64,000 bases of DNA from contig CM051027.1 in the NCBI GenBank assembly GCA_027627225.1, positions 86,429,951-86,493,950 on the forward strand, written 5' to 3'. The position numbers were made by a program, and so were the translations under genes. Each line of letters starts with the position of its first letter. Position 1 is the first letter of the stretch. The notes below the pieces were generated by a model. The model worked only from the letters and a program-made list of their open reading frames with translations. It searched no databases and was not told the origin of the DNA. The DNA comes from Congeria kusceri. Lineage: Eukaryota; Mollusca; Bivalvia; Myida; Dreissenidae. Shown piece after piece: positions 13,301 to 28,300 of this stretch.

Positions 13301-16300
13301 GCTTGTTTGTATCATTATATATTCATATTAAAATGATGAGTATGTTTTAATTATAAAAATATTTAAATATTTTATTCAAATGTTAAAGTTAATTGAAAGT
13401 CTTAATATATAGTTATTAGCTCGACTATTCGAAGAATAGGTGAGCTTTCCTACTACCCCCGGTGTTGGCATCGGCGTCCGCGTCTGAATTTGGTTAAAGT
13501 TTTTATTCAAAAGTCTTGTAACTTCAAAACTACATAAGTTATTCACTTGAAACTTGGAGTATACCTTTGTCATCAACTCCATTGTCAGGGGAAATATTCC
13601 CAATAACTCTGTTTTGTATTTTGACAGAGTTATGCCCCTTTTTCACATAAATTTTCGGGTTGAAGTTTATATTCAAAAGTTTTGTAACTTCAAAACTGCA
13701 TAAGTTATTCACTTTAAACTTGGAACTAACCTTTGTCATCAACTCTAGTATCAAGGGCAACATTACCCATAACTCTATTTTGTATTTTGACAGAGTTATG
13801 CACCCTTTTAACTTAGATTTTCTATTTAAAGTTTATATTCAAAATTTGGTAATTTAACTAACCTTTGTCATCAACTCTAGTATCAGGGGCAACATTACCC
13901 ATGACTCTGTTTTGTATTTGACAGAGTTAGCCCACTTTTTACAAATACATTTAGTGGTTGAAGTTTTTGTTCCAAAAATTTATATAAACTATACAAGGCT
14001 TCACTTAAAAGTTTTGTATTTTAACAAATGTATGCCCCTTCCACTATCCAAAATATGTACCAACTGAAATACTTCGAATGGTCGAGCGCGCTGTCCTCTG
14101 ACAGCTCTTGTTTTGATTTATTACCATGTTTAAAGACAAAATCATTGCATGATATGCACTTGGAAAAGGTTAATATTCAGAAACAGATTACTATGTCTTT
14201 AAAACAATATAAAAAGTGCATGTTAGATCTCAATATGGCATCTTATAAAAAAAACAACTTCTTATATTGTGCAACATAACTGACATGTAAGTTGGACAAA
14301 AATATTTTCTGTGATGTTTTAGCATGCAGAAGCACTATCAAACCATGTAAACATGTATAACCTATGTCAACATGTTGTTATCGATATTGTGACTGATTTA
14401 TGTTTCCTCTGTGTCAATAGTTCTAGATGAAATGGCCGATTGGGAGCTGAGTGAGTGATCTTGATAACAATTCCAATGTTCAGTCTGCCCTCATGCCTAA
14501 CTTGTATGCATGTGCTGGGTTGAAACACTGTCTACCAACTGAAATTATTTTGAGGCGTGTCATGGGAAAACCGGTCTTATTGCATGCGCCTGAATGTCAT
14601 CCCAGATTAGCCTGTGCAGTCCAGGACGGCACTTTCAGCTTTTATGGTATTTTCTGTTCAAGGAAGTCTCTCCTAAACATAAATCCACAGTAGGCGGAAA
14701 GAGTCGTCCTGGATTAGCCTGTGCGAGATGCCCACGACCCGCCTGTTATTATATATGCATGCAACATTGCTATCTTTCCAAATTTTGTTATTGAGTTGTA
14801 TATTCTTAACCTTCTATCTTAAACGCAATGAATATTTCAAATCACTTTCTGTTTCTATTTATAAAAAATTGAACTCTTTCTTTTGTGCCGCATTGCCCCT
14901 TTTAATAATCTTTCTTGATGACAAACATTTTTGTATGTTTTGTCATACAAGGACACTTGATGTCCCTTGATGAAGTCCCGTTATGAATTTGTAATAACAG
15001 ATGAAGAACACAATAATGAATGAAATAAACATCAGTTAACAGTGCTGCAACCCACCCCAATGGTTGGAGACCCCAATGTAAGAACCCATGGTGGCCATGT
15101 TATTTATTACATGATCCCCATCAGTATTCTTATGTCTGTCCTTATGTTTGTAATTCTGGTTGGTTATTTGTTTATCATTTAAAAAAGGTTCATTAAGCAT
15201 ATAAATACATTTATTTAAATGTCTTTTACCTTTAAAGTTGTAAGTGCTCTTTCATGGGTTCTGTTATGCTTAATTTCCAATCCACTCAATTTCTTCACTG
15301 GAATGAATTGTATTCTCAAGTTTGCCTATCAGTAGTATACAGAGTTGGGTCACACTTCGTAAGTTTAGTCTATAAGGCGTAAAAAAAAAGTATGTTTGTT
15401 TCAGGTTACCCGACCTACCCTAAAAAAATGCCCCGAACCTAGAACATTTTATTGGGTTTGTCAGATTGATGGTTGTTTTATTTACCTTTTTCAATAATTA
15501 AATGTGTTTTTGGATAAAGAAGTGTTTTGTTTTGATAGTATTCACATACAAACAATGGATGTTAGTGATATGTTTTGAATATTTATTCAGTTTTAAAATC
15601 TTCAAGGTGACCTTTTACCCCCCCCCCCCCCCCAAAAAAAAACCCCATCCTACCTACCCTAACTTTTTTGGGCATGTAACCTGAAACAAACATTTTGGGG
15701 CATGTAACCTGAAACAAACATTTTGGGGCATGACACCTGAAACAAACATTTTTGGGCATGTTGCCTGAAACAAACATTTTTGGGCATGTAACCTGAAACA
15801 AACATTTTTGGGCATGTAACCTGAAACAAACATTTCTGGGCATGTAACCTGAAACAAACATTTTTGGGCATGTAACCTGAAACAAACATTTTTCTGTTAT
15901 CCCTAATTAATGGAGCAACAAGCTAACAATTTCAGATACATCTGATGTCTGGTGACGATTCAATATTTAATATTCATATATTTATATTTTCTGTCTATTT
16001 CTTTACAAACTCAATTTTGGCATGAGTAAATATAGTCTTTTGAAAAAAAAAATGCTTAAAAAGCATGAATAATAGACAAGAAAATGCCCCAGTGCCAAGA
16101 AAGTGACATATTTAGATTTCAGAATTCTGACAGAATTTTCCCTCAGTTGTGATAGCATATTATGGCATCCATTCCTTTATGTGCAATTTGAGAATACAAT
16201 GAATTTTGTCAGGTTGGGCAAGGAAGATTTTACCCCCCCCCCCCCCCCCCCCCCGATGGGCTGTTGACTTCACAAGCACTCACTGATGTTTGCAGTGTCC

Positions 16301-19300
16301 CGCAATGTTGTTACACCTGTTTTTATGTTCTTGTTTGTCCTCATGAAGAGCAAATTCTCCCCCACCCACCACCCTCATATGTGTGTTAATACTCTTAAAC
16401 TGTTTATCATTATTACATATGTTTTGTTTTGAAAAGATATGTTGACTATAGTATACAACACATGAATCATAACTTGTTAAATATGTTCCAAATGAGGAAC
16501 CAAATCAACTTATTAACATTTGTAAACCTAATAAATGTAATTTGTTTAAGTTGCTTTTTTTATTTTAGGCTCTGAAACTGAATATCTTTAATGATATATT
16601 AATATTGCTATGTACAATTGCTGTCACAGAAAATAGGAATAGTTTTGTTTGAACAACAGTTTTAAACAACTTAATAATGAATAATGATTATACATTCAGC
16701 ATTTCAATAAAAGAAATAAATGTTTTCTTAGAATTGTGCCTCAGATAATTTAAATTGAAACTTTTTGTTATATGCTTATTTGTATTTATCAAAATACTTA
16801 ATATGTCATCTATTTACTTTTTGATAGTTGTTTTATTTTTATGGAGAGAACACACATTAGATCTATATATTATATACCTAATGATTTTCTTTATTTTTGC
16901 TGATTTCGATACAAGTCCAATGGTTGCTTTTCACAATTCTTATCCATGATATTTATTTTCTTAAATGGTTTGGGATGAGTTAAGACATAACTTTTTAAAT
17001 CCCTTATTACTTACCATAAATAATGTTTATCTTGTTTTATGATTTTAAAGATGAAGGTATTTGTTTGCTTTATTGTTACAATATAAGTAAAAGTGAAATT
17101 TATTTAAGTAATAATTTATGTTATTGTTATTTGACCAGATGGTGAAATTGGTGGAAGGAAATTGAGTTTTGCCGCGGCAACACATGAAGGAATGGAGAGC
17201 ACCGAGAACGGTGAGGCCCCAGACAAGGTCGTTGCTGTGGTTGTTGTCAAGAATCCAGATGGAACACCCAAAGTAGATGCAGATGGGAAGGTACTGTTCT
17301 TTAGTTTTTGTGCTTGTTGACTGCAATAAATCTAGATGTCCCCTAAACACTTTGGTACAATTTAAAATGGTTGCTGATTGTTGGTAAGCATAAACATGGG
17401 TGTGATGAAACACCCATTTTGGATGCTATAAGAAAGCACACCTCACTATCACAAATTTGCTTACATTTACATTTTTAGCTTGACTTTTCAAACAGAAGGC
17501 AAGCTATTCTACTTGCCTCTACATTGGCATCTGCTTCCAGGTTAAGTCTTTTTGATAAGCTAGTTTCTCAGGAATGGCTTAAGGGTTTTAATTCAAACTT
17601 AAAACATTTATCCCCCTATATTAAAATGAACCTATAGGCCAAGTTTAGTAACTCTTGTTTAAAATCTGTCAAAATTATGGGCTTTTTGACTCTTAGACAT
17701 GTTTTCATATATTTTAAGCTATTTGGATAGGTTAACATTTTTCTGCTAGCTAGTTTGTCAGGAATGGCTTGAGGGATTTCATTTAAACTTAAAACAATTA
17801 TTCCCTATATTAAAATGAACCCATAGGCCAACTCTAGTTTGAAATTTGTCAAAATTATGGGCCTTTTTACACATTTGATATATAAGCTATTTGGATTGGT
17901 TAAAGTTTTTCGGTAAGCTAGTTTCTCAAAAATGACTTGAGGGATTTCATCCAAACTTAAAAAACTTATTCCCTATATTAAAATGAACCCATAGGCCAAC
18001 TTTGATAACTCTAGTTTGAAATTTGTCAAAATCATGGGTCTTTTTAGTAAGTTTGTACATTCCCGTGGGCGGGGTGGCGGCATCAACTTTTGATTTCCAA
18101 TCTCTATCGATAATGAATCTTCATACATAGATACCCTAAAGCAATACTTTACTTGGGATTGTTTTTGGGGTGGGTTATGTGGTGTCAAGGTCATTGTTAC
18201 TAAGAATAGAAAAAAACAGATTCTGCTCAATAACTGGAGAACACATTGAAATAGTTTAATGAAACTCAATTTATAGATACCGTATAGTGTGACATTGCAT
18301 GATATTGCATATGGGGAAGGTGGGGTCAAGGTCACTGTTTTGAAAATTAGAAAAATGCTTTCCACTCAGTAACTCAAGATTAAAATTAAATTTGTTTAAT
18401 TAGCCCATAGAAAAAATGCCATTAACTCTGACATGTGCAAGAAAAATCAAGCGCGCTGTCCTCTGACAGCTCTTGTTTATATGTGTTGTGTAGCCGAAAT
18501 CAACAGTCGACTTAATATAGACAATTACAAGGGACTAAAAATTTGATTAATTTGCGCTAATATGAGTTTTTCTGCAAGGATTCTTCATAACTTTTCTTCC
18601 ATTTTTAGTCCAAATATATGATAAATAACAAATATAGTGTTCATTTATACCGCTATTTCTGTTGTAATATCATAATTATATACAAACTTTCATGCACATC
18701 AAGTAAACATAGGTTGAATTATCTGTAGAATATATATCATGTAGCTGGCATGACGTTGCAGGTGGTTACAAAGAAGGAGATCATGACCCGTACAGAGTAC
18801 CTGGAGATGGAGCAGCAGGGAGAGGTCATGGAGAGACCCATGTCTGTGGCGGGAGACTCGCTGCCGTCTGGACCCGGTGAGGCATCGTGAAGGGGAGCAT
18901 GTCCACTTGAATATAACAGCTAAATGTTATATAATTGATGAATTATATCAAGTTACTATCAAGTTATCAGTGTTGTCAATATTTGAAGGAAGTCTATGAA
19001 TACTCCAGAATCTGGGAAGTTGCTATTAATTTCATCAGTCCAAACCTGTCATCAACGTGTACCAATAGCTAACCATACAAATAACCCAAAATTGTTCTGT
19101 GTTTTGTTTTGTTTCTTTAAAATTTCTTTCTCTTGTTGTAATAAACAAGTTTGTACCTGTTTTAATGAAAGCATACTGGTTTTGAGTAAGTCTCTCACTG
19201 TTTAGATTGTATTGTTTTATGTTTCTTTCAGACATTGATGACCTTTGGCTTCAAAGTGCTAGTGTGAGTTACATTTATTTTTATGTTTGTTTAATATTCA

Positions 19301-22300
19301 AGTTAAATTAATTGTAGCTTCTTTGCTGATAATTTCTACAGTAGTTCATGGACAATGGTTGTATTATTATAAAATTTTAACTGTTTATGACCATTTCAGA
19401 GTGATGTAGCAGACGACCAATTGAGTCTGGGCAGCCAGGTTTCCATGGCAGCACTTCAGGCCCAGAGGCCCAGGAGGCTGGCAGACGATATGGCGGTACT
19501 GATTCCCGACCAGGACAAGAAGGTCACCTTTGTCAATGGGCAGATGGTGATGAGGCAGACACAGGCTTCAGGTAATCAGGCATAAAGCTTACATTGGGCA
19601 ACGTTTTCATTTCAAAGTTTATACAGTCCTCTTCAAAAATGCAGAGGAGTTCAGCTGAGTTGTTATGTGTCTGTATAAGAATTTCTTTGAATGATTCTGA
19701 TGGTAAATCCTAAGAAGTTGAATTTCTACACTTCATTAGTAAGCATATTTCTACAAATTCTAACAGACATAGTATTATAAATAAAAGGGAAACTACAGTG
19801 AAACCTGTCCAAAGTGACACCCTGTGAAAACCGAACCCCTGTCAAAACCGAACGGCTGTGTCGGTCCCGATTTTTCTCCTTCTTATTTTATATATCAAAA
19901 AACCTTAATAAACCGAACCCTGTCCAAACCACATACCGAATGATTTTATCATAAATTATATCTGATTCAACTATAAAACACCTCCGCAAAATCGCCATGG
20001 TGATAAATGATGTAGTGGTGCAATTAGCAATCAGCTAGTCCGTGCACATGACAATAGTCAACTTGTGAAAAACAGATTAGTCTGTGGTGTTTTATGTTAA
20101 AATGTATGTACAGTGTACAATTTTAAATACATATAGCTCATTTTGGCAATATTTCGATCTCTGATATAAACCTAAGGTTGCGATACAATCGAGCTAAAAT
20201 AAATATGTTTAAACTAATCAAAGCAGTCAACAATTGGTGTTTGATGTACAAAAATTGTACGTTGGATACATGAACTTGTTTGATTGATAAATTCAGTGTC
20301 ATTCAATGTAAAAATATACATTTTACTTGCAAATAACAAAAATAACTAACAATAATAAAAGTGTTAACATTAAAATGTTGTTGTCTTATTATATACTCAA
20401 ATTAACATATTACAATAGAATGTAGATTTTTAAAGGAAAATGAGATTAATATAAAAAAAACCTGGGGAAACTGTACACCTGTGAAAACTGAACGATCGGC
20501 CTGGTCCCGATGCTGTTTGGTTTAGACAGATTCTACTGTAGTAACAAGTAGAGCTTCAATTTACTCTGATGGATATTTAATGTAACTTGGTTGTCTTTTT
20601 GAAAAGAATCACTATATACATAAACTAATACAATATTGTAGGTGATGAAAGTGTAATTATCCGACCGACTACAGCGGGTAAGGCTAAGAGAGATGCAGTC
20701 ATAGAAGGGGAGGCAACCTTCCCGCCAGGTTCCCAGGCCCCGTGTTCATCCCCCACCCACTCTAGCATGCAGGAGCAGATCAAGTTGCAACAGAACGAGG
20801 CGATACGACGGCTACAGGTAGGAATTGCTTATCAGAAGTCTTGAATCATTTAGGTCATTATAATTCAATTCAGTTTATGTAGAGTCCACGTTGTAAAATA
20901 GACAAATGTTGAAAAAGAAAACAACAGCAGTAAGAATAAGCACATCACACCACAAAGCATGGTTCAAGGACCGTATTCACAAACCTATTCTTATTGTTAA
21001 GACAGAAGTATAAAGAATATTCTTGAAACTGTTACGTTCTTATAATGCTGTTAATGTGAGTCTTACTTGTTATTCACCAACTCTAATTATAGCAGTCTTT
21101 ATTAGGGCCCCGCACATTTTTTTGCGGGTGCCCTATAGTAATCACCCTGTCTGTCCATTTGTCCGTCCATCCGTCCACATTTTTCATGTTTTTCTTTCAT
21201 AACTTCAAAACCGTTTCAGCTATTAATTTGAAACTTCATGAGTGGATAGATCTCATTAAGGAGAAGTGCAATGCACAAGAACCATTACCCTGCACTTCAT
21301 GGTTCTGGAGTTATTGCCCTTTGTTAATTTTTCATACTTCGTTTTTGCCTGGAGCATAGCTCTTAGACTATAAGAGGTATTAACTTGAAACTTCATAGGT
21401 GGATAGATCTCATTGAGGAGGGGTGCAGTGCATAAGAACCATTACTCTGCACCTCATAATTCTGGAGTTATTGCTCTTTGTTAATTTTTCATTTTCAGGC
21501 GGAGTCAACTTTTGGTTTCAGCTCTCTAACTTGAGAACGAATTGAAATATTTTAATGAAACTTCATCCGTGGATGGGGTCACTGTCAAGGTCACCGTTAA
21601 AAAAAGAAAAAAAAAAAGGTTTCCGCTCAATTACTCTAGAACGAATTGAGCTATTGTAATTCAACTTCATACATAGATACCTTTTATTACTAATTAGGGC
21701 CCCGCAAATTTTTTGCAGATGCCCTGTAGTAATCAATCTGTTCGTCCATCTTTCGGTCCATCGACATTTTAGTTCACCTGAGCACGAAGCAATTGGTATA
21801 GGGGAAATCACTGTCTGCGTCAACAACTAGAACTGACTTAGACTCAAGATATAATACTTGTATGTTTGCGAATATGCTGGGTTCCAATGCTGCTTATGCC
21901 ATTAATAAATCATTCTAAATAAAGAATGCTTAAAGTAGCATAAGTAAATACCAAGTATAATTCATACTAACAGCCTTTTAAGAGCATAATAGTTTCAAGA
22001 TTATTATTATGCCCCCTTTGAAGAAGTGGGGGTATCTTGCTTTGCACCTGTCCGTGGGTCGGTCGGTCGGTTGGTAGGTCGGTAGGTCCGTAGACCAGTT
22101 CGTTTCCGCACGATATCTTGAGAACGATTCGACCTACGATCATAAAAGTTGGTATGCTGGTTACTTGGGAGGAAAGGAAGAATGCTACAAATTTTGAGGT
22201 CAACAGGTCAAAGGTCACCGTTGCTACAAATAGAAAAACGGTTTCCCCTCAATAACTTGAGAACACATTGAGACATTTTAATGAAACTTTATACATAGAT

Positions 22301-25300
22301 ACCTTACATCGAGACCTCGCTTGGGATTGCATATGGGGTGGGTGGGGTCAAGGTCACCATTACTAAAAATAGAAAAACGGTTTCTGCTCAATAACTTGAG
22401 AACACATCGAGATATTTTAATGAAACTTCATACACAGATACCTTATATTGAGACCTCGCTTGGGATTGCATATGGGGTGGGTGGGGTCAAAGTCAAGGTC
22501 ACCATTACGAAAAATAGAAAAACAGTTTTTGTCAATAACTTGAGAACGAATGGAGATATTTTAATGAAACTTTATACATAGAGACCATATATCGAGACCT
22601 CGCTTGGGATTGCATATTAAAAAAATTTCATAACAATTGCACATATTCACAACTTGTCTGCAAGTCAGGGGGCATACATGTTTTACAAACGTCTCTTGTT
22701 TATTCTTAAGTCTTAAGTCTAAAAATCGGTTGGTGAATACCGGCCCGGTCTAGGAACACTAGAGTTATTGCTCTTTTTTATGAGAAAAACTGTAAAATGT
22801 TCATCTGATTTTGACCTAACTTGCAAAGCTTGTTTATGAGCATAAGATTTCCAGAAATTCCGAAAATGGCCTATATTGGGGTACAAACACATGAGTTATT
22901 GCCCCTTTTTTGTGAGAAAAAATAAGAAAAAGAACAACGTGGAGGATAGAGACTTGCACTATTTGTGTATAGCCATAAGGTCTCATTTGAAATCGAATAT
23001 GGGCCAGATCGGACGTGTAGTTGTGAGTATAAATGGGGATTTCAATTTTTCTCCTCCATTTGCAAGTTATTGCGCTTTGATTATTTTCCTGTATGTAATG
23101 TATAGGGAAAATTCCTTTTGAATGCAACTCCTCCTAGAGTATCCAATGGATTTTCTTGAAACTTGTCTTCATTGTCAAGGGTAATGTGTAGTTGAACAGT
23201 ACTTAAAGATGGGGATTGAAATTTTTATTAAAAAGTACATATATTTTCATTTCCTATCATTACTTTAAAAACTGACTGATTCCTTCCTCCAAACATGCTA
23301 TCAATCGGGGCCCGCTGTCACCCATGTGACAAAGTTCTAGTTTAATTTGATTTATAATTACATAAGTATTATTGGTACCTGGCACTTTTGCAAATGCACC
23401 ATAACTCTTTTTTGAGTCTATTCTTTATTCAAATGTGTTGGTTGGTGAATATGAGCTCTGCAGTGTCATTCTAGTATTTATTTTTGTTAAGTTTTCAAAA
23501 CTTATGTAATAAATGCGTTTTAGTGAAAAAAATCTGATCCATGTGTTGTAATCCTTACTAAAGATGTAGTTTTCTCGTGTCGTTAAAGCAACTGGAGCAG
23601 CAGATGGTGGGTGGGGAACATAAAGACGACAAGGAGTACAAAGCCAAGAGAATCAAGAGGAAGAAAATTGCAGACGAGAGGAAGAAAAAGCTCATTGGTG
23701 GGTGGAAATGAGGGATAGTAAGGCGTAAAAAAAAATATGTTTGTTTCAGGTTACCGACTTATCCTTTAAAAAAATGCCCCGACCTAGAATATTTAATTGA
23801 GTTTGTCAGATATTTTTATGCCCCCACTTTAGAGGGGGGGCATATAGATTTGCCCTTGTCCGTCCGTCCATCTGTCCTTCCGATTTTTGTGTCGCGCATA
23901 ACTGCTAGAGTGATGAAACTTTATAAGCATATTCAACGGCATTGGGGCTTGTGTACCTGGGTATTTTGGTGCAGTTTTTTCCGACATCAGCGGAGTTATG
24001 GCCCTTTTTTAGCAAAAAATGATATTTTTGGACTTGTGTCGCGCATAACTCAAAAAGTAATGCTGCTAGAGTGATGAAACTTTACACACATATTAATCAG
24101 CATGTGAACTTGTGCACCTGGGTATTTTGGTGCAGTTTTTTCAGACATTAGCTGACTTAAGGCCCTTTTTTTAGCAAAAAAATACATTTTTGGACTTGTG
24201 TGTAACTCAAAAAGTATAACTGCTAGACTGATGAAACTTTATAAACATATTCATCAGCATGTGAACTTGTGCACCTGGGTATTTTGGTGCATTTTTTCCG
24301 ACATCAGCAGAGTTTTGTGACAACCAGCAGAATGTGGGGGCATCTGTGTCCTATGGACACATGTCTAGTTTTGTTTTATTTACTTTTTTCCAATAATTAA
24401 ATGTGTTGTTTTTTTTTGGTATAAATAAGTGTTTTGTTTTGAAAGCATCCACTTTAAAACAATTTTTAATGATATTACCGACATGTTCTGAATATTCATT
24501 CAGTTTTAGAATCTTCAGGTTGACCACTTACCAAAAAAATAAATAAAAAATAAATCCTCACCTAAATCTACCTACCCTAATTTTTTTGGGCATGTAACTT
24601 GAACCCCCCCCCCCTTCAAGGCACAGTATTAATTTGACTGCAATTAGTCTGTGATTGCATAAGCAACGTAGATTATTTGTGCAATTTATCAAATATTGGT
24701 GTCACAGTTGTAACTTAGGTGATTCAATCTTTGAGGCAGTCTCAGTTAAGGAACTTGACTGGTCTATGATATGAAGTTGTGCTCTATTGTAGAGGTTAAT
24801 GAGCACATGGATGATGATGGGATAATGGTGGACATCTACAACAGCATTGGGGAAGAGCTGAAGGCTAAAAACAAGATTCTGGAAGAAGAAAAAGAAAAGG
24901 TTAGTGCTTAAATAAGAATGTGTCTATGCTTTCTTTGTTAACTCTGAACAGTTTGGTTTCATTTGATAATGATTACTTGTTTAGATTTTTGTTCAGAAAT
25001 TTACCGAGTTTGATATTGCAAATAAAATTAATTTTAATAAAATATCCATGGTAATCCTTTACAGAATATTTTAATGAATCTGACTCTGACAATTGTTAGC
25101 TTTACTTCTTGTGTCCAGTTCATTTTGAAAGTTTAGAACTGTGGATAAAAAATAATGATTATTTGCCTATAAACCTAGGTGGCTTCACTAGAGCGGGATA
25201 TCTTGGACATTCAGTCTGAGTTTGAATTTGACCGAATAGACTACTTGGACACAATCCGTAAGCAGGAGAGGCAGCTGTTACTGCTGAATGAAATCATCGA

Positions 25301-28300
25301 TCGCATCCACCCAACGCTTAGGAAAGACTGCAACTATGCGAACCTGGAGCGTATCAAGATGCAGAGCAAGTGGGATGAGGACGAGGGCAAGTGGATCCTG
25401 CCGCAGATGAGGATCGAGAAAACAGCACTGCCTGTCACAGGTAAAACACATCCCAGGGCTCATCCTGCCATTCACCACATTAGACCATTCCAACTCATTT
25501 GACTATTTGGCTTAAGTTAATTTACTGTATGTGTACTACAATTCTCTTTTCTTAACACAATCACAAACACATATAGCATGCTTAGCAAGACCAGTTGGGC
25601 AAAGGAAAAGTCATGTTGGGTCCTTTATGATTGTACTGTGAAATATAATGTTAATACGTGCATTTACGAGTTATAAAATTATTAAAAAAATTTATATGTT
25701 GTCTTCTTGTCTTTTTTTCAGTGGTTTGAATCCAGTTAGTAATAACATTTCCAATGTAACATGATTGTAGTTTAATATGTTGCAGGTACGACCCTGCCCG
25801 GAACAATGGGAGGCAGTCGCAGTCCGAGAATGCCCAATGGAGAATACGATGAATTCGAGGACAAGTACAGAGATGTATGTAGCACATTCTGGTTATTCCT
25901 GGTTGATGTTGTAACAGAATTGTTTGTGTTGTGTGTACACAGTTGATTGTCTACTGTGTTCAATACTATGTCTATTAGAACATCGATATGGGGATGTTGT
26001 TATAACAGATTGATTTGTCTGGTGTGTACACGGTTGATGAGTCTACTGTGTCAAATACAATGTCTAATAGAACATTGATATGGGGATGTTGTTGTAACAT
26101 ATTGATTTGTCTGGTGTGTACACGGTTGATGAGTCTACTGTGTCAAATACAATGTCTATTAAAACCTTGCTATGGGGAGCATCAGAATATAAATTATTAA
26201 CTTCTAACATTGACTTTTTCTGTAGAAACTTTTGTATCGAATTAATTTTGGTGTGAAGAAATAAATGTTGCTGTCCAACTTGCAGCAGCCATTTTTTTAT
26301 TTAGAATAAAATGACCTCAAATTCTGATTTTAAAATGTTTTTATGCTGAATATGGCACATAACTTTGTATTACTTAGGTATTTCAAAATTTGTTCTTGTC
26401 TTACAATTGATACTTAGTGATATGGGTTTGATGTTTCTGTCAGTTGTTGCTTTTTATCCCATCATCAGGCGTGCATTGACGAAATAAACCCCCATGGAAT
26501 AAACATTGCTTTGTTTCAACACTGTGGGATATTCAAACATGCACAGACTATTGACGTCATCTTGTTTATTTTCGTGACATCATTTTGTGTTTTTCATAAT
26601 ATTGTGTTTTCTTTCGTTTATTTTCAAACTAAAGAAAGAATATAATGGGATAAATAGAATACTAGGTAAGTGTTGAATAAAGATGTTTTTTTGCTCAGCA
26701 CGAAAACGTGAACCACTCACCAAGGCTTGTGGTTGACGTTTTCTAAGCCTCGCTAAATAAACTAATCTTTATTCAACACTAACCTAGTATTCTCTATATG
26801 TCTAGATCTGACTGCTGTTTTTGTGAAGGTTGTTGCAGTGACATCAGGCCTGGATGCGGTATATGTGTTCACTTTAATACCTGCATTTGTCATGTTATTG
26901 CTTTCATATCTACAGCTTAAACATATAATGCTGTTATATATTTGTATCAGTATTATATATAGGATCTGACATGAGTTGTCATTTCATATCATATTTTATT
27001 AAACGAGTTCAGGAATTTTGTTAATATCACCCCTACTACATACTCTCCATGTATGAAATTCTTCCACGAATTTCCTTCTGCCTTGACATCTGTGGGATGT
27101 CGTACAGACCACAGTGGGTTATTTACGTTGGGCGCCAATGTAACCCAGCTGAAAAAATCCCCAAGTCTCAATGGGAATTGAACCCGGGACCTCCCGGTTC
27201 CTAGGCAAACGCTCTACCGCGTCGCTATAAAAGCGAGCCTTTGGCGAGCTTACTAATGAATTTTTTCCTGGACGAGTTTAATAAAACATTATATGAAATG
27301 ACAACGAGTGTCAGATCTTTTTTATCACATGCTTTTAAACGACAAAATGCTTCTTATTTTACCAAAGCATGTTGATAAATTAGTTTACTGCATTGACGTC
27401 ATTTCATGTGGACGACGTCATTTCACCAAAATAACGTCATGCGATTGGTCAGTCAAAGAATACGTAGCCAATGAAAACGCTTATAATGTTATCTTACACA
27501 TGTGTAAGATAGAAATATTCGTAATGGTTGTATTACATGGAAAACAAGGTATAGCATGTGATAAAAAGCAGTTCTTGTCTGAACTTAAAGCGCATAGGTA
27601 ATATATCTTATGTGTACAATGATACTGTACTTGTAACAGTGACACAGTCATGACAGGATGCAAAAAGGAGTGAAAAGTATGACAACAAATTAATAATGTA
27701 ACATTTACATTAATAAGAAAAAGAAAAGTAATATTTAAATTAATAATGTAACATTTACATTTATAAGAAATATGAAAGTAATATTTCACTTGTCAACAAA
27801 TTTCAATTGACCAATGTTGTAGTCAGATTAAACATTTTAGCATTGTAACCAATTAGATATGAATGAATAAATGTTTGTAACAACATACAATAATTTTTTA
27901 ATTTGTAAACCTTCTTTTGTTTTTATTTTTGGGACATGTTAAAAAAATATATTTGAGATTACAATGTTGATATTTTTCTATTAAAATGTTTTTTGAAAGT
28001 AACAAATAGGATTAATGCAATGATTTATATGTGGGTTATTTAATTTAGTTTAAGCACTGTCTTCTTGAATATATGTGTATATTGCATACCAATGGGTTTA
28101 ACAGCTTCATTATAAGATTGTATTATTATAATTAAGTTGTTTGATCTTTTTCTTAGACAGTCAATGTCCAGATTCATAGCTTGACAATGTAGAACATTAA
28201 AATATTATAGGTTTCTGAGTGTGTATGGAAATATTGAACCAGACTCCTCGTGTTTTATTTAGTAACCACCGAAGCTGTTGGTCTGACTATTAAAATTCAT

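Noticed and set aside
15583..15889. Cys-rich repetitive minus-strand frames
   Set aside because: Translation of the 29-30 bp end-repeat minisatellite in several frames; no start or splice context.
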